Position numbers and translations under genes: made by a program. 64,000 nt of DNA from Defluviimonas salinarum. GTDB lineage: Bacteria; Pseudomonadota; Alphaproteobacteria; Rhodobacterales; Rhodobacteraceae. This document shows, in pieces, positions 9,410-19,492 of the stretch (its first letter is position 1; every line of letters begins with the position of its first letter). The notes beneath the pieces were generated by a model. It searched no databases. It saw nothing but the letters and a program-made list of their open reading frames with translations, and was not told the DNA's origin. The stretch lies in the NCBI RefSeq assembly GCF_026013545.1, contig NZ_JAPDOG010000006.1, forward strand, positions 124,001-188,000. Direction: 5' to 3'.

Positions 9410-10488
9410 CGGTTGGCCGAGAAGGTGAAGAGCGACTGGACCGCGAACATCACCCGGTCGAGCAGGAAGCCGATGATGCCGATGGTGAAGACCGCGACCA
9501 TGATCCGGGCGAGCGAGGCGGAGGAGCCGTTCTGAAACTCGTCCCAGACGAACTTGCCCAGCCCGGGGTTCTGCGCCAGCATCTCCGCCGCGATCAGCAC
9601 CATCCAGCCGACGCCGAGCGAGAGCCGGAGCCCGGTGAAGATCAACGGCAGCGCCGAGGGCAGCACGAGCTTGGTGATCTTGGCCCAGGTGCCCATCTTC
9701 AGCACCTTCGAGACATTGACGAGGTCCTTGTCGATCGAGGCCACCCCGAGCGCGGTGTTGATCAGCGTCGGCCAGAGCGAGCAGAGCGTGACCGTGATCG
9801 CCGAGACGAGGAACGACTTGGCGAAGAACCCGTCATTCGTCGCCATGAGCGCCGAGATGACCATGGTCACGATCGGCAGCCAGGCGAGCGGCGAGACCGG
9901 CTTGAAGATCTGCACGATCGGGTTGATCGCGGCGTTCGCGGCGGGCGAGAGGCCCGCGAGGATGCCCAGGGGGATCGCCACGAGCGAGGCGAGGAGGAAG
10001 CCGAAGAACACGGTCCGGATCGAGGTGCCGATCTGGTCGTAGTAGGACGGCGCGCCGGTATAGGCCATCTGCTTGACCTCCTCCGCGCGGCCCGCCGCGA
10101 CGAGCTTCGCGTTGCGCTCTGCAAGCAGTTCGGTGAACTTGGCCTCCTTGGCGGCCTTGTCCACGGCATCGGCGTGGAGGTTCACTGCCTCCGACCAGAC
10201 CTCGGCCGGTCCCGGGATCGCGCCGAGCGAGGTCTCGACCTTGGGCGCGAGCACCGCCCAGAGCGCCAGGAAACCGGCGATGGCGAGCACGGGCACGCCG
10301 AGCAGTTTCCAGACCTCCCTGACTTGGGCGTGGGGATTGTCGCCGGCCGCGGCCCTGAGGATCGGGGTGATCCAGGCGAGCCCCAGCACACGGAACCAGG
10401 CGTCCGCCTTGTTGATCCGGGTGAAGAGCCGGGCGCGGCGTGCCTCTCGGTTGGCGTTTCTGGCGAAATCGGGATCGGCGATGGTCAT
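9406..10488 (-). CDS. nrtB: nitrate ABC transporter permease
   Basis: 360 residues. It has a first membrane helix near residues 65-85, a periplasmic stretch, then a BPD_transp_1 domain (about 170-350) with five to six helices and the EAA-like loop near ALPLIFTGLR. Longer than many SsuC/TauC permeases because of the N-terminal helix and loop, as usual for NrtB of proteobacteria. It lies between nrtA and the fused ATPase on the minus strand and overlaps the ATPase gene by 4 bp. Confidence 0.92.
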   Translation of the reverse strand: MTIADPDFARNANREARRARLFTRINKADAWFRVLGLAWITPILRAAAGDNPHAQVREVWKLLGVPVLAIAGFLALWAVLAPKVETSLGAIPGPAEVWSEAVNLHADAVDKAAKEAKFTELLAERNAKLVAAGRAEEVKQMAYTGAPSYYDQIGTSIRTVFFGFLLASLVAIPLGILAGLSPAANAAINPIVQIFKPVSPLAWLPIVTMVISALMATNDGFFAKSFLVSAITVTLCSLWPTLINTALGVASIDKDLVNVSKVLKMGTWAKITKLVLPSALPLIFTGLRLSLGVGWMVLIAAEMLAQNPGLGKFVWDEFQNGSSASLARIMVAVFTIGIIGFLLDRVMFAVQSLFTFSANR

Positions 10489-10547
10489 GTCTCGGTCCTC
10501 GTTGTCTCGAATCCCAGAGGCATGGCGCCCCCGGAAAGGATGTCGGG

Positions 10548-11915
10548 TCAGCCCTGGATCTCGGTGCCCACGACCGTCTGTCCGCCCTTCAGCCCGATCG
10601 GCAGGCTGTCGATGTAGGCGTTGGGCTTGCGGCCGTCGAAGCCGAAGCCGTCGATCACGTCGCTGGCGGGGGTGGCGGGGCGGTAGCCGTCGCTGTCCCA
10701 GGGGAAATCGGCCGCGTCGGCGAGCCCCTCCTCGACCAGCATCCGAGCGGCCTTGAGGTAGATCTCGGGCTTGTAGACCGAGCGCGCGACCTCGTCGTAC
10801 CAGCTGTCGGGCCTGGCCTCGGCGATCTGGCCCCAGCGGCGCATTTGGGTCAGGTACCAGACCGCGTCAGAGTAGAAGGGATAGGTCGCGTTGTAGCGGA
10901 AGAAAACGTTGAAATCGGGCACCTCGCGGACATCGCCGGGCTCGTATTCGAAGGTTCCGGTCATCGAGTTGTCGATGACGTCGGCATCGGCGCCGACATA
11001 TTCCGGCTTCGACAGGATCTCGACAGCCGCCGCGCGGTTGGCGTTGTCGTTCTCATCGAGCCAGATCGCCGCGCGGATCAGCGCCTTGGTGAGGGCGAGC
11101 GTGGTGTTGGGGTTCGCCTCGACGAACTTTTCGGTCAGGCCGAAGACCTTCTCGGGGTTGTTCCGCCAGATCTCGTAATCCGTGACGACCGGCACGCCGA
11201 TCCCCTTGATCACGGCCTGCTGGTTCCACGGCTCGCCCACCGCGTAGCCGTTGATCGTGCCGGCCTCCAGCGTCGCGGGCATCTGCGGCGGCGGCGTGAC
11301 CGAAAGGAACACGTCGGCGCCGATCTGCCCGGACACGTCGCCCGGCGCGTAGTAGCCGGGATTGAGGCCACCTGCCGCGAGCCAGTAGCGCAGCTCGTAA
11401 TTGTGGGTTGAGACCGGGAAGACCATGCCCATGTTGAAGGGCTTGCCCTCCGATCTGAACGCGTCGACGACCGGCGCCAGCGCCTCGGCCGAGATCGGGT
11501 GCTGCGGCTTGCCGTCGACGCCGGAAGGGACATGCGGCCGCATCGCTTCCCAGACCGCGTTCGAGACCGTGATCCCGTTGCCGTTCAGGTCCATCGAGAA
11601 GGGCGTGACGATATGCGCCTCGGTGCCGTAGCCGATCGTCGCCGCGAGCGGCTGGCCAGCGAGCATGTGCGCCCCGTCGAGCGTGCCGTCGATCACGCCG
11701 TCCAGGAGCACCTTCCAGTTGGCCTGGGCCTCGAGCGTGACGAAGAGGCCCTCGTCGAGGAAATAGCCCTGCTCGTAGGCGACCGCGAGCGGCGCCATGT
11801 CGGTGAGCTTGATGAAGCCGAGGGTCAGCTCGTCCTTTTCGAGCGCGAGCGGTTCGGCGAATGCCGGCGCGAAGAGCATCGTCGTCGCCATCAGGATCGC
11901 GGGGAAAGCCTTCAT
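10548..11915 (-). CDS. nrtA: nitrate ABC transporter substrate-binding protein
   Basis: 455 residues. A Sec signal (about 1-20, ending AFA-E) precedes an NrtA/CmpA-like binding domain ([24 protein letters not shown]). It captures nitrate/nitrite in the periplasm for NrtB/NrtCD. ATG 11915 was chosen for the signal peptide and the GGAAG ribosome site 8-9 bp upstream; an upstream in-frame extension runs through the leader hairpins and is not coding. It is the first structural gene behind the NasT-type leader. A similar protein without a signal peptide (NasS) is encoded just upstream. Confidence 0.93.
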   Translation of the reverse strand: MKAFPAILMATTMLFAPAFAEPLALEKDELTLGFIKLTDMAPLAVAYEQGYFLDEGLFVTLEAQANWKVLLDGVIDGTLDGAHMLAGQPLAATIGYGTEAHIVTPFSMDLNGNGITVSNAVWEAMRPHVPSGVDGKPQHPISAEALAPVVDAFRSEGKPFNMGMVFPVSTHNYELRYWLAAGGLNPGYYAPGDVSGQIGADVFLSVTPPPQMPATLEAGTINGYAVGEPWNQQAVIKGIGVPVVTDYEIWRNNPEKVFGLTEKFVEANPNTTLALTKALIRAAIWLDENDNANRAAAVEILSKPEYVGADADVIDNSMTGTFEYEPGDVREVPDFNVFFRYNATYPFYSDAVWYLTQMRRWGQIAEARPDSWYDEVARSVYKPEIYLKAARMLVEEGLADAADFPWDSDGYRPATPASDVIDGFGFDGRKPNAYIDSLPIGLKGGQTVVGTEIQG

Positions 11916-11962
11916 CTCATCTTCCTTCGTTCGGCTCCGCGGGACGGCGGAAGCAGGACACC

Positions 11963-12011
11963 AAAAAAGCCGCTGACTCACTCTGCCTGCGGCAGAGGGT
12001 CGAGCGGCTTT
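11963..12011 (-). terminator. intrinsic terminator in the nrtA leader (attenuator)
   Basis: Read on the minus strand, AAAGCCGCT (12011-12003) pairs with AGCGGCTTT (11974-11966), enclosing an inner perfect stem CTCTGCC/GGCAGAG (11997-11981), and is followed by a run of six T (11968-11963). It lies 48 bp upstream of the nrtA ATG. The 5' arm of the outer stem is the loop and 3' arm of the P2 hairpin at 12000-12017, so the two structures exclude each other. Confidence 0.8.
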
Positions 12012-12017
12012 GCTCAA
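12000..12017 (-). promoter_or_regulatory. ANTAR-type hexaloop hairpin P2 (NasT antitermination site)
   Basis: On the minus strand the sequence TTGAGC-AAAGCC-GCTCGA forms a 6-bp stem (one G-U pair) closing a six-base loop with A at position 1 and G at position 4, the bases recognised by ANTAR-domain antiterminators. Formation of this hairpin removes the 5' arm of the terminator at 11963-12011. With nasS/nasT immediately upstream, the reader is almost certainly NasT. Confidence 0.8.
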
Positions 12018-12037
12018 TCACCCGGTCTTTGGGAGAG
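12018..12037 (-). promoter_or_regulatory. candidate ANTAR hairpin P1 upstream of P2
   Basis: On the minus strand CCC/GGG flanked by a U-U mismatch and two further pairs closes a loop AAAGACC, directly 5' of P2. The loop resembles the P2 loop (AAAGCC) with one extra base, so it is seven rather than six bases in this folding. Two-hairpin motifs are the rule for ANTAR targets, hence the proposal, but this one is non-canonical. Confidence 0.5.
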
Positions 12038-12173
12038 GTCCGGCGCCGGACGCCATTGCCCGGCTATGGCACCAGTAAGGCGGTGGGCGCGGGGCTTTGC
12101 AAGGAATGATGCTGCGGATGCATCAAGATTTGCTGCGGCGCGGCAATTCGAGGGCGAACTGCCCGAAAATTCA

Positions 12174-13355
12174 TCACTCGCAGTCGCCGGGATCAAAAAC
12201 CGAGCCGTCGAAGAACCGGTCGGGCCGCAGAATCAGCCGCCCGGCTTCGGACGCCACCGCGAGATCGACCGCGATCGCGCCCTCGACCTTGGCCGAGGCA
12301 GTCGGCAGCGCGGCGCCGGTTCCGGCCATCGCCCGGCGGTATAGGTCGCTGCGGAACACCGCCCGCGCCGCCGCTATCGCCGCGGCTTCGGGCATGCCTG
12401 TCCGCCGCGCCAGCCCTTGCCCGATCCAGGCCGCCTGCGACCTCCAGGGGAAATTGGCGCCGCCCCGATGGAACTCTACGAAGCCGGGGCAGTGCCGCGT
12501 CTCTCCGCGCGCAGACACAACGAACCTGCCGCCGAGCGCGCGGTCGATGATCTCGGGCGCAACGTCGAGATACCTGGCGCGCGACAGGAGCTCGCTCGCC
12601 GCGGTGTGGTTGTCGGGCTCTGCGAGCCAGCGCCCGGCGCGCCAGACCGCGCGGATCAAGCCATCGAGCATGTCGGGCACCTCTTCGCCCCATGTCTCGC
12701 GCACCGCCAGCACCTTCTCCGGCGCGAAGGCCCAGATCGCCGCGCCGGGCAGCAGCAGTTCGCCCGCGCCGCTCTCCACCGCGATCGACCCCCAGGGCTC
12801 GCCGACACAGAAGGCGTCGATGTCCCCGGCGGCGAGCGCCTCGGACATGAGCGGCGGCGGCACCGTCTGGATGGCGATCCGCGACAGGGCTTGCGGGTCG
12901 AGCGCGCCGAGCCAGCGGCCCACCAGTTCGGCATGCATCGAGAACGGGAACGGCACGCCGATCCGCAGCCCCGCCCCAGCGCAGCCGATCAGCGCCCGCC
13001 CCGCCGCCGCGGCATCGGTGAAGCCGAAGTCATGGCCGGCAGCGCGCAACCGACCGGCCAAAGACCGCGACACGCCGGTCACGGTGCCGTTCACCGACAT
13101 CACCATCACCGCCGCCAGCGCGCAAGCCTGGCCGCCAAGCCCGAGCGCCGCCGCGACCGGGACCGGCGCCAGAAGATGCGCGGCCTCGACCTCTCCCATC
13201 GTCAGCCAGTCGCGCGCCACCGACCAGGACGGCGCCCTGCGCAGGTCGAGCGCGACGCCCTCCTCGTCGGCAAAGCCGAGTTCCGCCGCGACGATCAGCG
13301 GCGCTGCATCGACCAAGGGCAGGAACCCCGCCCGCAGCCGCGCCGCGCCGCTCAT
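12174..13355 (-). CDS. nasS: nitrate/nitrite sensor NasS (cytoplasmic NrtA-like protein)
   Basis: 393 residues of the NrtA/CmpA-like periplasmic-binding fold, starting directly with the first strand (RLRAGFLPLVDAAPL) and without a signal peptide, so it should remain in the cytoplasm. In NasS-NasT systems this protein sequesters NasT until nitrate or nitrite binds. Its ATG at 13355 overlaps the nasT stop (ATGA). The gap to nrtA (11916-12173) holds the leader hairpins. Distinguished from a true transport receptor by the missing signal peptide and the ANTAR partner. Confidence 0.9.
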   Translation of the reverse strand: MSGAARLRAGFLPLVDAAPLIVAAELGFADEEGVALDLRRAPSWSVARDWLTMGEVEAAHLLAPVPVAAALGLGGQACALAAVMVMSVNGTVTGVSRSLAGRLRAAGHDFGFTDAAAAGRALIGCAGAGLRIGVPFPFSMHAELVGRWLGALDPQALSRIAIQTVPPPLMSEALAAGDIDAFCVGEPWGSIAVESGAGELLLPGAAIWAFAPEKVLAVRETWGEEVPDMLDGLIRAVWRAGRWLAEPDNHTAASELLSRARYLDVAPEIIDRALGGRFVVSARGETRHCPGFVEFHRGGANFPWRSQAAWIGQGLARRTGMPEAAAIAAARAVFRSDLYRRAMAGTGAALPTASAKVEGAIAVDLAVASEAGRLILRPDRFFDGSVFDPGDCE

Positions 13356-13936
13356 GACAGGAGCTCCGACGCGGTGACGATGGCGGCCGCGACCTCGGCG
13401 AGCTTGCGGCCCTGGTCCATCGCCGCCTTGCGCAGGAGCGCGTAGGCCGCTGCCTCGTCGATCCCGCGCGCCTTCATCACGATGCCCTTGGCGCGGTCGA
13501 TCGTCTTGCGCTCCTCCAGCGCGCGGCGGGTCGCAGCCAGTTCGGTGCGCATGCGCTGAACCATGTGGAACCGCGCGACGGCGGCATCGAGGATCGGCCG
13601 CAGCCTGTCCTTCTGCAACCCGCCAACGACATAGGCCGACATGCCCGCCTCGATCGCGGCGCGGGTGAGCTGATGGTCGCTGCGGTCGACGAACATCGCC
13701 ACCGGCCGCTCCAGCGGCCCGGTCGCCAGCGCCAGCTCCTCGAGCGCATCGCGGGACGGGTCGGCGAGGTCGATCAGGACGATATCGGGTCGCTGCTCGG
13801 CGACCTTGCGCGCCAGCGCGGTCTCTTCGGCAATGATGTGGATGCGGTGATCGCCGAGGTCGAGAAGACCGTCGACGATCATCCGGGCCCGGTCAGGATC
13901 CCTCTCCACCACGACGATCTTAAGCCGCTCGCTCAT
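13352..13936 (-). CDS. nasT: ANTAR-domain antiterminator NasT
   Basis: 194 residues: an N-terminal receiver-like domain (about 1-120, IVVVERD...VLIDLADPS) and a C-terminal three-helix ANTAR domain (about 130-190) with the typical ..ERKTIDRAKGIVMK.. and AAYALLRKAAMDQG segments. It binds dual-hairpin leader RNA to prevent termination ahead of nrtA and is held inactive by NasS. ATG 13936 was chosen because the receiver strand follows directly; a longer in-frame start at 14038 adds a low-complexity Arg/Gly/Pro leader unlike the family. Confidence 0.92.
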   Translation of the reverse strand: MSERLKIVVVERDPDRARMIVDGLLDLGDHRIHIIAEETALARKVAEQRPDIVLIDLADPSRDALEELALATGPLERPVAMFVDRSDHQLTRAAIEAGMSAYVVGGLQKDRLRPILDAAVARFHMVQRMRTELAATRRALEERKTIDRAKGIVMKARGIDEAAAYALLRKAAMDQGRKLAEVAAAIVTASELLS

Positions 13937-14108
13937 GGGCCGATGTAGCGACGTTCCCGGCGGGTGGGAAATACCCCCGTCGCTCCGGCCGGCCGGTTCG
14001 CGCCTGCGCGATGATTTCCTGTGCGCCCCGGCCGCCAATGCCTGTTTTCTACGCGCGCTCCGGACGGCCCGGCCGTTGGCGACGACCGGGCGATACCAGC
14101 AAGTTCCG

Positions 14109-15533
14109 CTAGTGCTTGATCATCACATGCCGCACGGCCGTATAATCCTCGAGCGCGTACATCGACATGTCCTTCCCGTAACCGGAGCTCTTCAAGCCGC
14201 CGTGCGGCATCTCGTTGACCAGCATGAAATGCGTGTTGATCCAGGTGCAGCCGTAGCGGAGCCGCGCCGCCGTGGACATCGCCCGCCCGATATCCTTGGT
14301 CCAGACCGAGGAGGCGAGGCCGTAGTCGCTGTCGTTGGCCCAGCCGACCGCCTGCTCGACATCCTTGAACGGCGTCACCGACACCACCGGGCCGAAAACC
14401 TCGCGCTGGACGATCTCGTCCTCCTGGCGCGCCCCGGCGACGACGGTGGGCGTGTAGTAGAAGCCATTGTCGCCATGAGCCTTTCCGCCGGTCGTGATCT
14501 CCACATGCGGCAACTCGCGCGCGCGTTCGACGAAACTCGCGACGCGGTCGCGCTGGCGGGCGGAGATCAGGGGCCCGATCTCGTTCACCGTGTCGTCACT
14601 TTGGGCGAAGGCGATCCCTTGCACCGCCGTTGTCAGATCGGCGACGAGCTTCTCGTAGGTCTTCTCTGAGGCGTAGATGCGGCAGGCCGCCGTGCAGTCC
14701 TGACCGGCGTTGTAGTAGCCGAAGGCCCGCAGCCCTTCGACGACCTCGGTCAGGTCGGCATCATCGAACACGATGACCGGCGCCTTGCCGCCAAGCTCCA
14801 GATGGGTGCGCTTGACCGATTTCGACGCCGCCTGAAGCATCTTCTTGCCCGTCGCGACGTCGCCGGTCAGGGAGATCATGTCGACCTTCGGATGCGAGAC
14901 GAGCGCGTTCCCCACCGTCTCGCCGCGCCCGGTCACGATGTTCACGACGCCCGGCGGCAGCTCCTCGGCCAGGATCCGCGCCAGCTTGAGCGCGGTCAGG
15001 GGCGTCTGCTCGGAGGGCTTGAAGACGACCGTGTTGCCGCCGGCGATCGCGGGGGCGAGTTTCCAGGCCATCATCATCAGCGGATAGTTCCAGGGCGCGA
15101 CCGAAGCGATGACGCCGACCGGATCGCGGCGGACCATCGAGGTGAAGCCTTCCATGTATTCGCCCGCCGCCGGGCCGTACATGTTGCGCGCCGCGCCCGC
15201 GAAAAAACGGTAGACGTCGACGATCGCCGGAATCTCGTCGCCGATCGCGGCATTGATCGGCTTGCCGCAGTTCAGCGCCTCGAGCCGGCCGAAGGCTTCG
15301 CCCTCGGCCTCGATCCGGTCGGCAATCTGCAGAAGCGCCGCGGCGCGGGCCGACGGCGAGCTGCGCGCCCAGCCGTCGAAGGCCTCTGAAGCGGCAGCGA
15401 CGGCTGCCTCGACCTGTTCGGCCGAGGCTTCCGGCAGGTCGAGGATCGTCTCGCCGGTGCGCGGGTTGAGAATCGCTTCTTTGGTCTCGGTTCCCTCGGT
15501 GAACGCGCCGTTGATCAGGAGCTTGGTATCCAT
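14109..15533 (-). CDS. patD: gamma-aminobutyraldehyde dehydrogenase-like NAD-dependent aldehyde dehydrogenase
   Basis: 474 residues, the same length as E. coli PatD (YdcW). Visible ALDH motifs: PWNYPL (about 146), the Glu in LELGGKAP (about 245) and the catalytic Cys in GQDCTA (about 280). PatD oxidises 4-aminobutyraldehyde to 4-aminobutyrate during putrescine breakdown. It follows a ydcSTUV-like ABC transporter on the same strand, as in the E. coli ydcSTUVW operon, which supports the assignment. A betaine-aldehyde-type activity cannot be excluded from sequence alone. Confidence 0.82.
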   Translation of the reverse strand: MDTKLLINGAFTEGTETKEAILNPRTGETILDLPEASAEQVEAAVAAASEAFDGWARSSPSARAAALLQIADRIEAEGEAFGRLEALNCGKPINAAIGDEIPAIVDVYRFFAGAARNMYGPAAGEYMEGFTSMVRRDPVGVIASVAPWNYPLMMMAWKLAPAIAGGNTVVFKPSEQTPLTALKLARILAEELPPGVVNIVTGRGETVGNALVSHPKVDMISLTGDVATGKKMLQAASKSVKRTHLELGGKAPVIVFDDADLTEVVEGLRAFGYYNAGQDCTAACRIYASEKTYEKLVADLTTAVQGIAFAQSDDTVNEIGPLISARQRDRVASFVERARELPHVEITTGGKAHGDNGFYYTPTVVAGARQEDEIVQREVFGPVVSVTPFKDVEQAVGWANDSDYGLASSVWTKDIGRAMSTAARLRYGCTWINTHFMLVNEMPHGGLKSSGYGKDMSMYALEDYTAVRHVMIKH

Positions 15534-15556
15534 GTCATTTCCTCGCTATGCGGAAG

Positions 15557-16363
15557 TCACTTGCCGACCCCGGCGGTCTCGGTGCCGCCGCGGGTCAGGT
15601 AATAGGCGCCCAGGATGGGCAGGAAGGTCACCAGCACCACGACCATCGCGACCACGTTGGTCACCGGGCGCTGGCGCGGCCGGACGAGCTCTTCGAGCAT
15701 CCAGATCGGCAGGGTCTGCTGCTGGCCGGCGGTGAAGGTGGTCACGATCACCTCGTCGAAGGACAGCGCGAAGGCGAGCATTCCGCCGGCGAGAAGCGCG
15801 GTCGAGATGTTGGGCAGGATCACGTGCCGGAAGGTCTGGAAGCTGTTCGCGCCGAGGTCGGCCGACGCCTCGACGAGCGACCCCGACAGCCGGCGGAAGC
15901 GCGCGACCGCGTTGTTGTAGACCACGACGATGCAGAACGTGGCGTGGCCGAGCACGATCGTCAGCGTCGAAAACGGGATGTCGCCGAGGTTGAAGGCCGA
16001 GCGCAGCGAGATGCCGGTGATGATGCCTGGCAGGGCGATCGGCAGGATCACCAGGAGCGAGATCGACTCGCGCCCGAAGAACTTCGCCCGGCTGACGGCC
16101 GCCGCGCAAAGCGTGCCGAGGACGATCGCGATCACGGTTGAAACCGAGGCGACCTTCAGCGACAGCCCGAGCGACGCCCAGACATCCGGGCGGTTCCAGG
16201 TGACGCCGAACCATTTCAGCGTCAACCCCGGAGGCGGCCACTGGTAGGAGCGATCCTCGGTCGTGAAGGCGTAGACGAAGATCAGGACGATCGGCAGGTG
16301 CAGAAACGCCAGCCCGGCGAAGGCCGCGATCTTCAGTGCCAGCGGGGCACGCTCAGAGTGCAT
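15557..16363 (-). CDS. polyamine-type ABC transporter permease (YdcV/PotI-like)
   Basis: 268 residues with about six membrane helices and a BPD_transp_1 domain; the EAA loop is visible around [17 protein letters not shown]. It pairs with the upstream permease, whose stop lies 11 bp inside this gene. Substrate inferred from the operon: putrescine or a related polyamine. Confidence 0.87.
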   Translation of the reverse strand: MHSERAPLALKIAAFAGLAFLHLPIVLIFVYAFTTEDRSYQWPPPGLTLKWFGVTWNRPDVWASLGLSLKVASVSTVIAIVLGTLCAAAVSRAKFFGRESISLLVILPIALPGIITGISLRSAFNLGDIPFSTLTIVLGHATFCIVVVYNNAVARFRRLSGSLVEASADLGANSFQTFRHVILPNISTALLAGGMLAFALSFDEVIVTTFTAGQQQTLPIWMLEELVRPRQRPVTNVVAMVVVLVTFLPILGAYYLTRGGTETAGVGK

Positions 16364-17279
16364 CGAACGCTCCCTTCCGCTTGGCCATCCAGAGGTAGAA
16401 GCCCATGATCACGATCGGCACCACGGCGAAGGCGGCCGCGAGGGGGATGTTCCCGGCAGTGCCCTGATGCGCATAGACCGCCTGCCCGATGAAGAGCCGC
16501 GAGGAACCGATGATCTGGGGAATGATGTAGTCGCCGAGCGTCAGCGAGAAGGTGAAGATCGAGCCGGCGATGATCCCCGGCAAGGCCAGCGGCAGGATCA
16601 CATGGCGCAGCGTCTGGCCCGGGCTGGCCCCGAGATCGCCAGACGCCTCCAGCAGGTTCTGCGGCACGCGTTCGAGTGCCGCCTGCACCGGCAGGACCAT
16701 GTAGGGAAGCCAGACGTAGAGAAAGACGAGAAACGTGCCGATGTAGCTGACCGACAGCGATCCGCCGCCGATCACCGGCATCGACAGCACCGCGTTCAGG
16801 ACCGCGCTCGCGCCGATCCCTTCCACCATCCAGTTCAGGATGCCTTCCTTGGCAAGGATCAGTTTCCAAGCGTAGACCTTCACGAGGTAACTCGACCAGA
16901 GCGGCAGCATCACGCCGAGGTAGAACAGCGCCTTCATCGGGCCCCTGGCGTAGCGCGCGGCATAGTACGCGATCGGAAAGGCCACGATCGCGGCGGCGAC
17001 GGTCACCGAGGCAGCCATCAGGGTCGTGCGCAGGATGATGTCGAAATTCGCGGGCTGCAGCAGCTCCGCATAGGTCTTGAGCGTGACCTCGTAATTGATG
17101 AGGCCCGTGAACTCGTCGATCGAGAAGAAGCTCTGGACCAGAAGGGCGAAGAGCGATCCCACATAGACGACGCCGAGCCACAAGAGCGGCGGCAGAAGCA
17201 GGACGAGCAGGAGGAGCCGCGGCCGGCGCCAGAAGGCGTCCGAAACCCGCTGGGCGAGGCCCTGATGGCTTGCCACCAT
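16353..17279 (-). CDS. polyamine-type ABC transporter permease (YdcU/PotH-like)
   Basis: 308 residues, about six membrane helices; EAA loop around [16 protein letters not shown]. The ATG at 17279 forms a TGATG junction with the ATPase stop; a GTG at 17282 one codon upstream is possible. The N-terminal hydrophobic segment is preceded by a cytoplasmic leader of about 25 residues. First permease of the pair. Confidence 0.87.
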   Translation of the reverse strand: MVASHQGLAQRVSDAFWRRPRLLLLVLLLPPLLWLGVVYVGSLFALLVQSFFSIDEFTGLINYEVTLKTYAELLQPANFDIILRTTLMAASVTVAAAIVAFPIAYYAARYARGPMKALFYLGVMLPLWSSYLVKVYAWKLILAKEGILNWMVEGIGASAVLNAVLSMPVIGGGSLSVSYIGTFLVFLYVWLPYMVLPVQAALERVPQNLLEASGDLGASPGQTLRHVILPLALPGIIAGSIFTFSLTLGDYIIPQIIGSSRLFIGQAVYAHQGTAGNIPLAAAFAVVPIVIMGFYLWMAKRKGAFDAL

Positions 17280-18271
17280 CACTCGTCCTCCATCCGGTGG
17301 ATCGAGGCGTCGCTCCAGTTGAGCCCGACCCGCGTCCCCGGTTCCGGCACCGTCCGCTCCGCCGGAACCGCCACCGTGAGCTGGTCACCGCCAAGGTCCA
17401 CGGTCACGCGCTTGACGGGTCCGATGTAGCGTATCGACGCGACCGTACCGGCCAGGCGTCCGCTTTCCGCCTTCGCAAGCTCCATCGACTCCGGTCGCAG
17501 GCTGTGCCACGCCTTCGCGCTGCCCGCCGACTGGCTGAGTGCGGGCGACAGCACGTTGGCCGAGCCGACGAAATCGGCGACGAAGCGCGTGCGCGGGCGC
17601 TGGTAGATGTCTTCCGGGCTGCCGGCCTGCACGATCCGCCCGTCGTTGAAGACCGCGACGCGATCGGCCATCGACAGCGCCTCGCCCTGGTCGTGGGTCA
17701 CGAAGACGAAGGTGATGCCGAGCTGCTTCTGCAGCGCCTTGAGCTCGTCCTGCATCGCCTCGCGGAGCTTCAGATCGAGCGCGCCGAGCGGTTCGTCGAG
17801 CAGAAGGACGCGGGGCTTGTTGACGAGCGCGCGGGCGAGCGCCACGCGCTGCCGCTGCCCGCCGGAAAGCTGGGCAGGCTTGCGGTCGCCGTAATCGCCG
17901 AGCTTCACGAGCGACAGCATCTCGTCCGCCCGGCCGTGACGGCTGCGCTTGTCGACGCCCTGCACCATCAGCCCGTAGGCGACGTTGTCCCTAACGTTCA
18001 GGTGCGGAAAGAGCGCGTAGTCCTGGAACACGGTGTTCACCGGGCGGCGATTGGGCGGCAGGTTCTCCGAATTCTCTCCGAAGATCCTCACATGTCCCGC
18101 ATTCGGCCGCTCGAACCCGGAGATGAGCCGCAGGCAGGTCGTCTTGCCCGAGCCGGAGGGTCCGAGCATGGCGAAGAAGGTGCCCTCCTCGATCGCGATG
18201 GACACGTTGTCGACCGCGCGCACCGCGCCGAAACTGCGCGAGACTTCGTCGAATTCTACGGCATAGGACAT
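17279..18271 (-). CDS. polyamine-type ABC transporter ATP-binding protein (YdcT/PotA-like)
   Basis: 330 residues. Walker A GPSGSGKTT (about 38), signature LSGGQRQR (about 137), Walker B VLLLDEP (about 156) and a C-terminal TOBE domain (about 245-320). This is the spermidine/putrescine importer ATPase class. It begins 69 bp after the binding-protein stop; that gap holds a strong hairpin at 18291-18314. It overlaps the first permease gene at its 3' end. Confidence 0.9.
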   Translation of the reverse strand: MSYAVEFDEVSRSFGAVRAVDNVSIAIEEGTFFAMLGPSGSGKTTCLRLISGFERPNAGHVRIFGENSENLPPNRRPVNTVFQDYALFPHLNVRDNVAYGLMVQGVDKRSRHGRADEMLSLVKLGDYGDRKPAQLSGGQRQRVALARALVNKPRVLLLDEPLGALDLKLREAMQDELKALQKQLGITFVFVTHDQGEALSMADRVAVFNDGRIVQAGSPEDIYQRPRTRFVADFVGSANVLSPALSQSAGSAKAWHSLRPESMELAKAESGRLAGTVASIRYIGPVKRVTVDLGGDQLTVAVPAERTVPEPGTRVGLNWSDASIHRMEDE

Positions 18272-18290
18272 GGACAGACCGGTTCTCTGA

Positions 18291-18314
18291 CCCGGCGGCT
18301 CAAGTGCCGCCGGG
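18291..18314 (-). promoter_or_regulatory. intercistronic hairpin between binding-protein and ATPase genes
   Basis: CCCGGCGGC (18291-18299) and GCCGCCGGG (18306-18314) form a perfect 9-bp stem with a six-base loop. No T-run follows on the minus strand, so it looks like a 3'-end stabiliser or partial attenuator rather than a full terminator. Such hairpins commonly make the binding protein more abundant than the membrane components. Confidence 0.6.
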
Positions 18315-18340
18315 CGGATTTCGTTGGATCACGTGCAGGA

Positions 18341-19492
18341 TCAGCGGCCGCCGATCACCCCGATGTAGTCGGAAACCCAGCGGTAGTAGGGCACGCACTC
18401 GCCCTGGCTCGCGCAGCTCGACACCGGCGTGGTCCAGAACTTGATCTTCTCGAAATCGTCGAGGCCGTTCTTGGTGCATCCCTCCGCCGTCTGCATGCCG
18501 CGCCCGTCGGTGCAGGCCGCCGGCACGGACGGGTTCGCGCCGAACCAGACCGAAAGATCGGATTGCAGGTTGGACGCCAACGAATGCTCCATCCACAGGT
18601 AGGCGCAGTTGGGGTGCGGCGCATCGACATGCATCATCGTTGTGTCGGCCCAGCCGGTCGCCCCCTCTTCGGGAACCACGGATGCGATGGGCTGCCCTTC
18701 GCCCTGCATGATATTAACCTGGAAGGGCCACGAGCCCGAGGCCACCACGCCCTCGTTCTTGAAGTCGTCCATCTGGATGAAGGCGTCGTGCCAGTAGCGG
18801 TTCACCAGCTCCCGCTGGCCGCGTAACAGGTTGAGTGCGGCGTCGTATTGCTCTTGGTTCAGCTCGTAGGGCGAGGTGATGCCGAGTTCGGGCTTGTGAA
18901 ACATCAGGTAGTTCGCCGCATCGGCAATGTGGATCGGCCCGTCATAGGCCTGCACCCGCCCCTTGTTCGACTTCCCGTCGGCGAGTGTCACCTCTTCGAA
19001 CACCACGTTCCACGAGGTCGGCGGGCTGTCCCCGAATGCCTCCGTGTTGTACATGAGAACGTTCGGACCCCACATGTAGGGCGTGCCGAAATGCTCGCCA
19101 TTCACCGTGTGCCAGGCTGCGTCCTTCAGCCGGTCGTCCACGGTGGACCAGGAGGGGATGAGGTCGACGTTGATCGGCTGCACCCGCTTGCCGGCGATCA
19201 GCCTCAAAGAGGCGTCGCCCGACGCGGTGACGAGGTCGAAGCCGCCCTCGTTCATCAGCGCCACCATCTCGTCCGAGGTGTTGGCGGTCTTCACGTTGAC
19301 CTTGCAGCCGGAGGCCTCCTCGAACTTGGTCACCCAGTCGAAGGCGGCGTCGGTCTCGCCGCGCTCGATATAGCCGGGCCAGGCGACGATATCGAGCTGC
19401 CCCTCGCCCGGTCCGACCTCGGTCATCTGCGCCTGCGCGAGGCCGGCCCCCGCAAATGCGAGGATTGTCGTCGAAATCAGCACTTTCTTCAT
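18341..19492 (-). CDS. polyamine-type ABC transporter substrate-binding protein (YdcS-like)
   Basis: 383 residues (E. coli YdcS is 381). Sec signal about 1-20 (MKKVLISTTILAFAGAGL..), then a PotD/PotF-type domain (WPGYIERG.., FDLVTASGD.., MWGPNVLMYN..). It would bind a polyamine or similar cation in the periplasm. ATG 19492 is chosen for the signal peptide and a GGGAG ribosome site. First gene of the ydcSTUV-patD operon. Confidence 0.87.
   Translation of the reverse strand: MKKVLISTTILAFAGAGLAQAQMTEVGPGEGQLDIVAWPGYIERGETDAAFDWVTKFEEASGCKVNVKTANTSDEMVALMNEGGFDLVTASGDASLRLIAGKRVQPINVDLIPSWSTVDDRLKDAAWHTVNGEHFGTPYMWGPNVLMYNTEAFGDSPPTSWNVVFEEVTLADGKSNKGRVQAYDGPIHIADAANYLMFHKPELGITSPYELNQEQYDAALNLLRGQRELVNRYWHDAFIQMDDFKNEGVVASGSWPFQVNIMQGEGQPIASVVPEEGATGWADTTMMHVDAPHPNCAYLWMEHSLASNLQSDLSVWFGANPSVPAACTDGRGMQTAEGCTKNGLDDFEKIKFWTTPVSSCASQGECVPYYRWVSDYIGVIGGR

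Noticed and set aside
12061-12173. Possible sigma54 promoter (TTGCA near the centre) upstream of nrtA
   Set aside because: The expected GG at -24 is GC here, so the consensus is not met.
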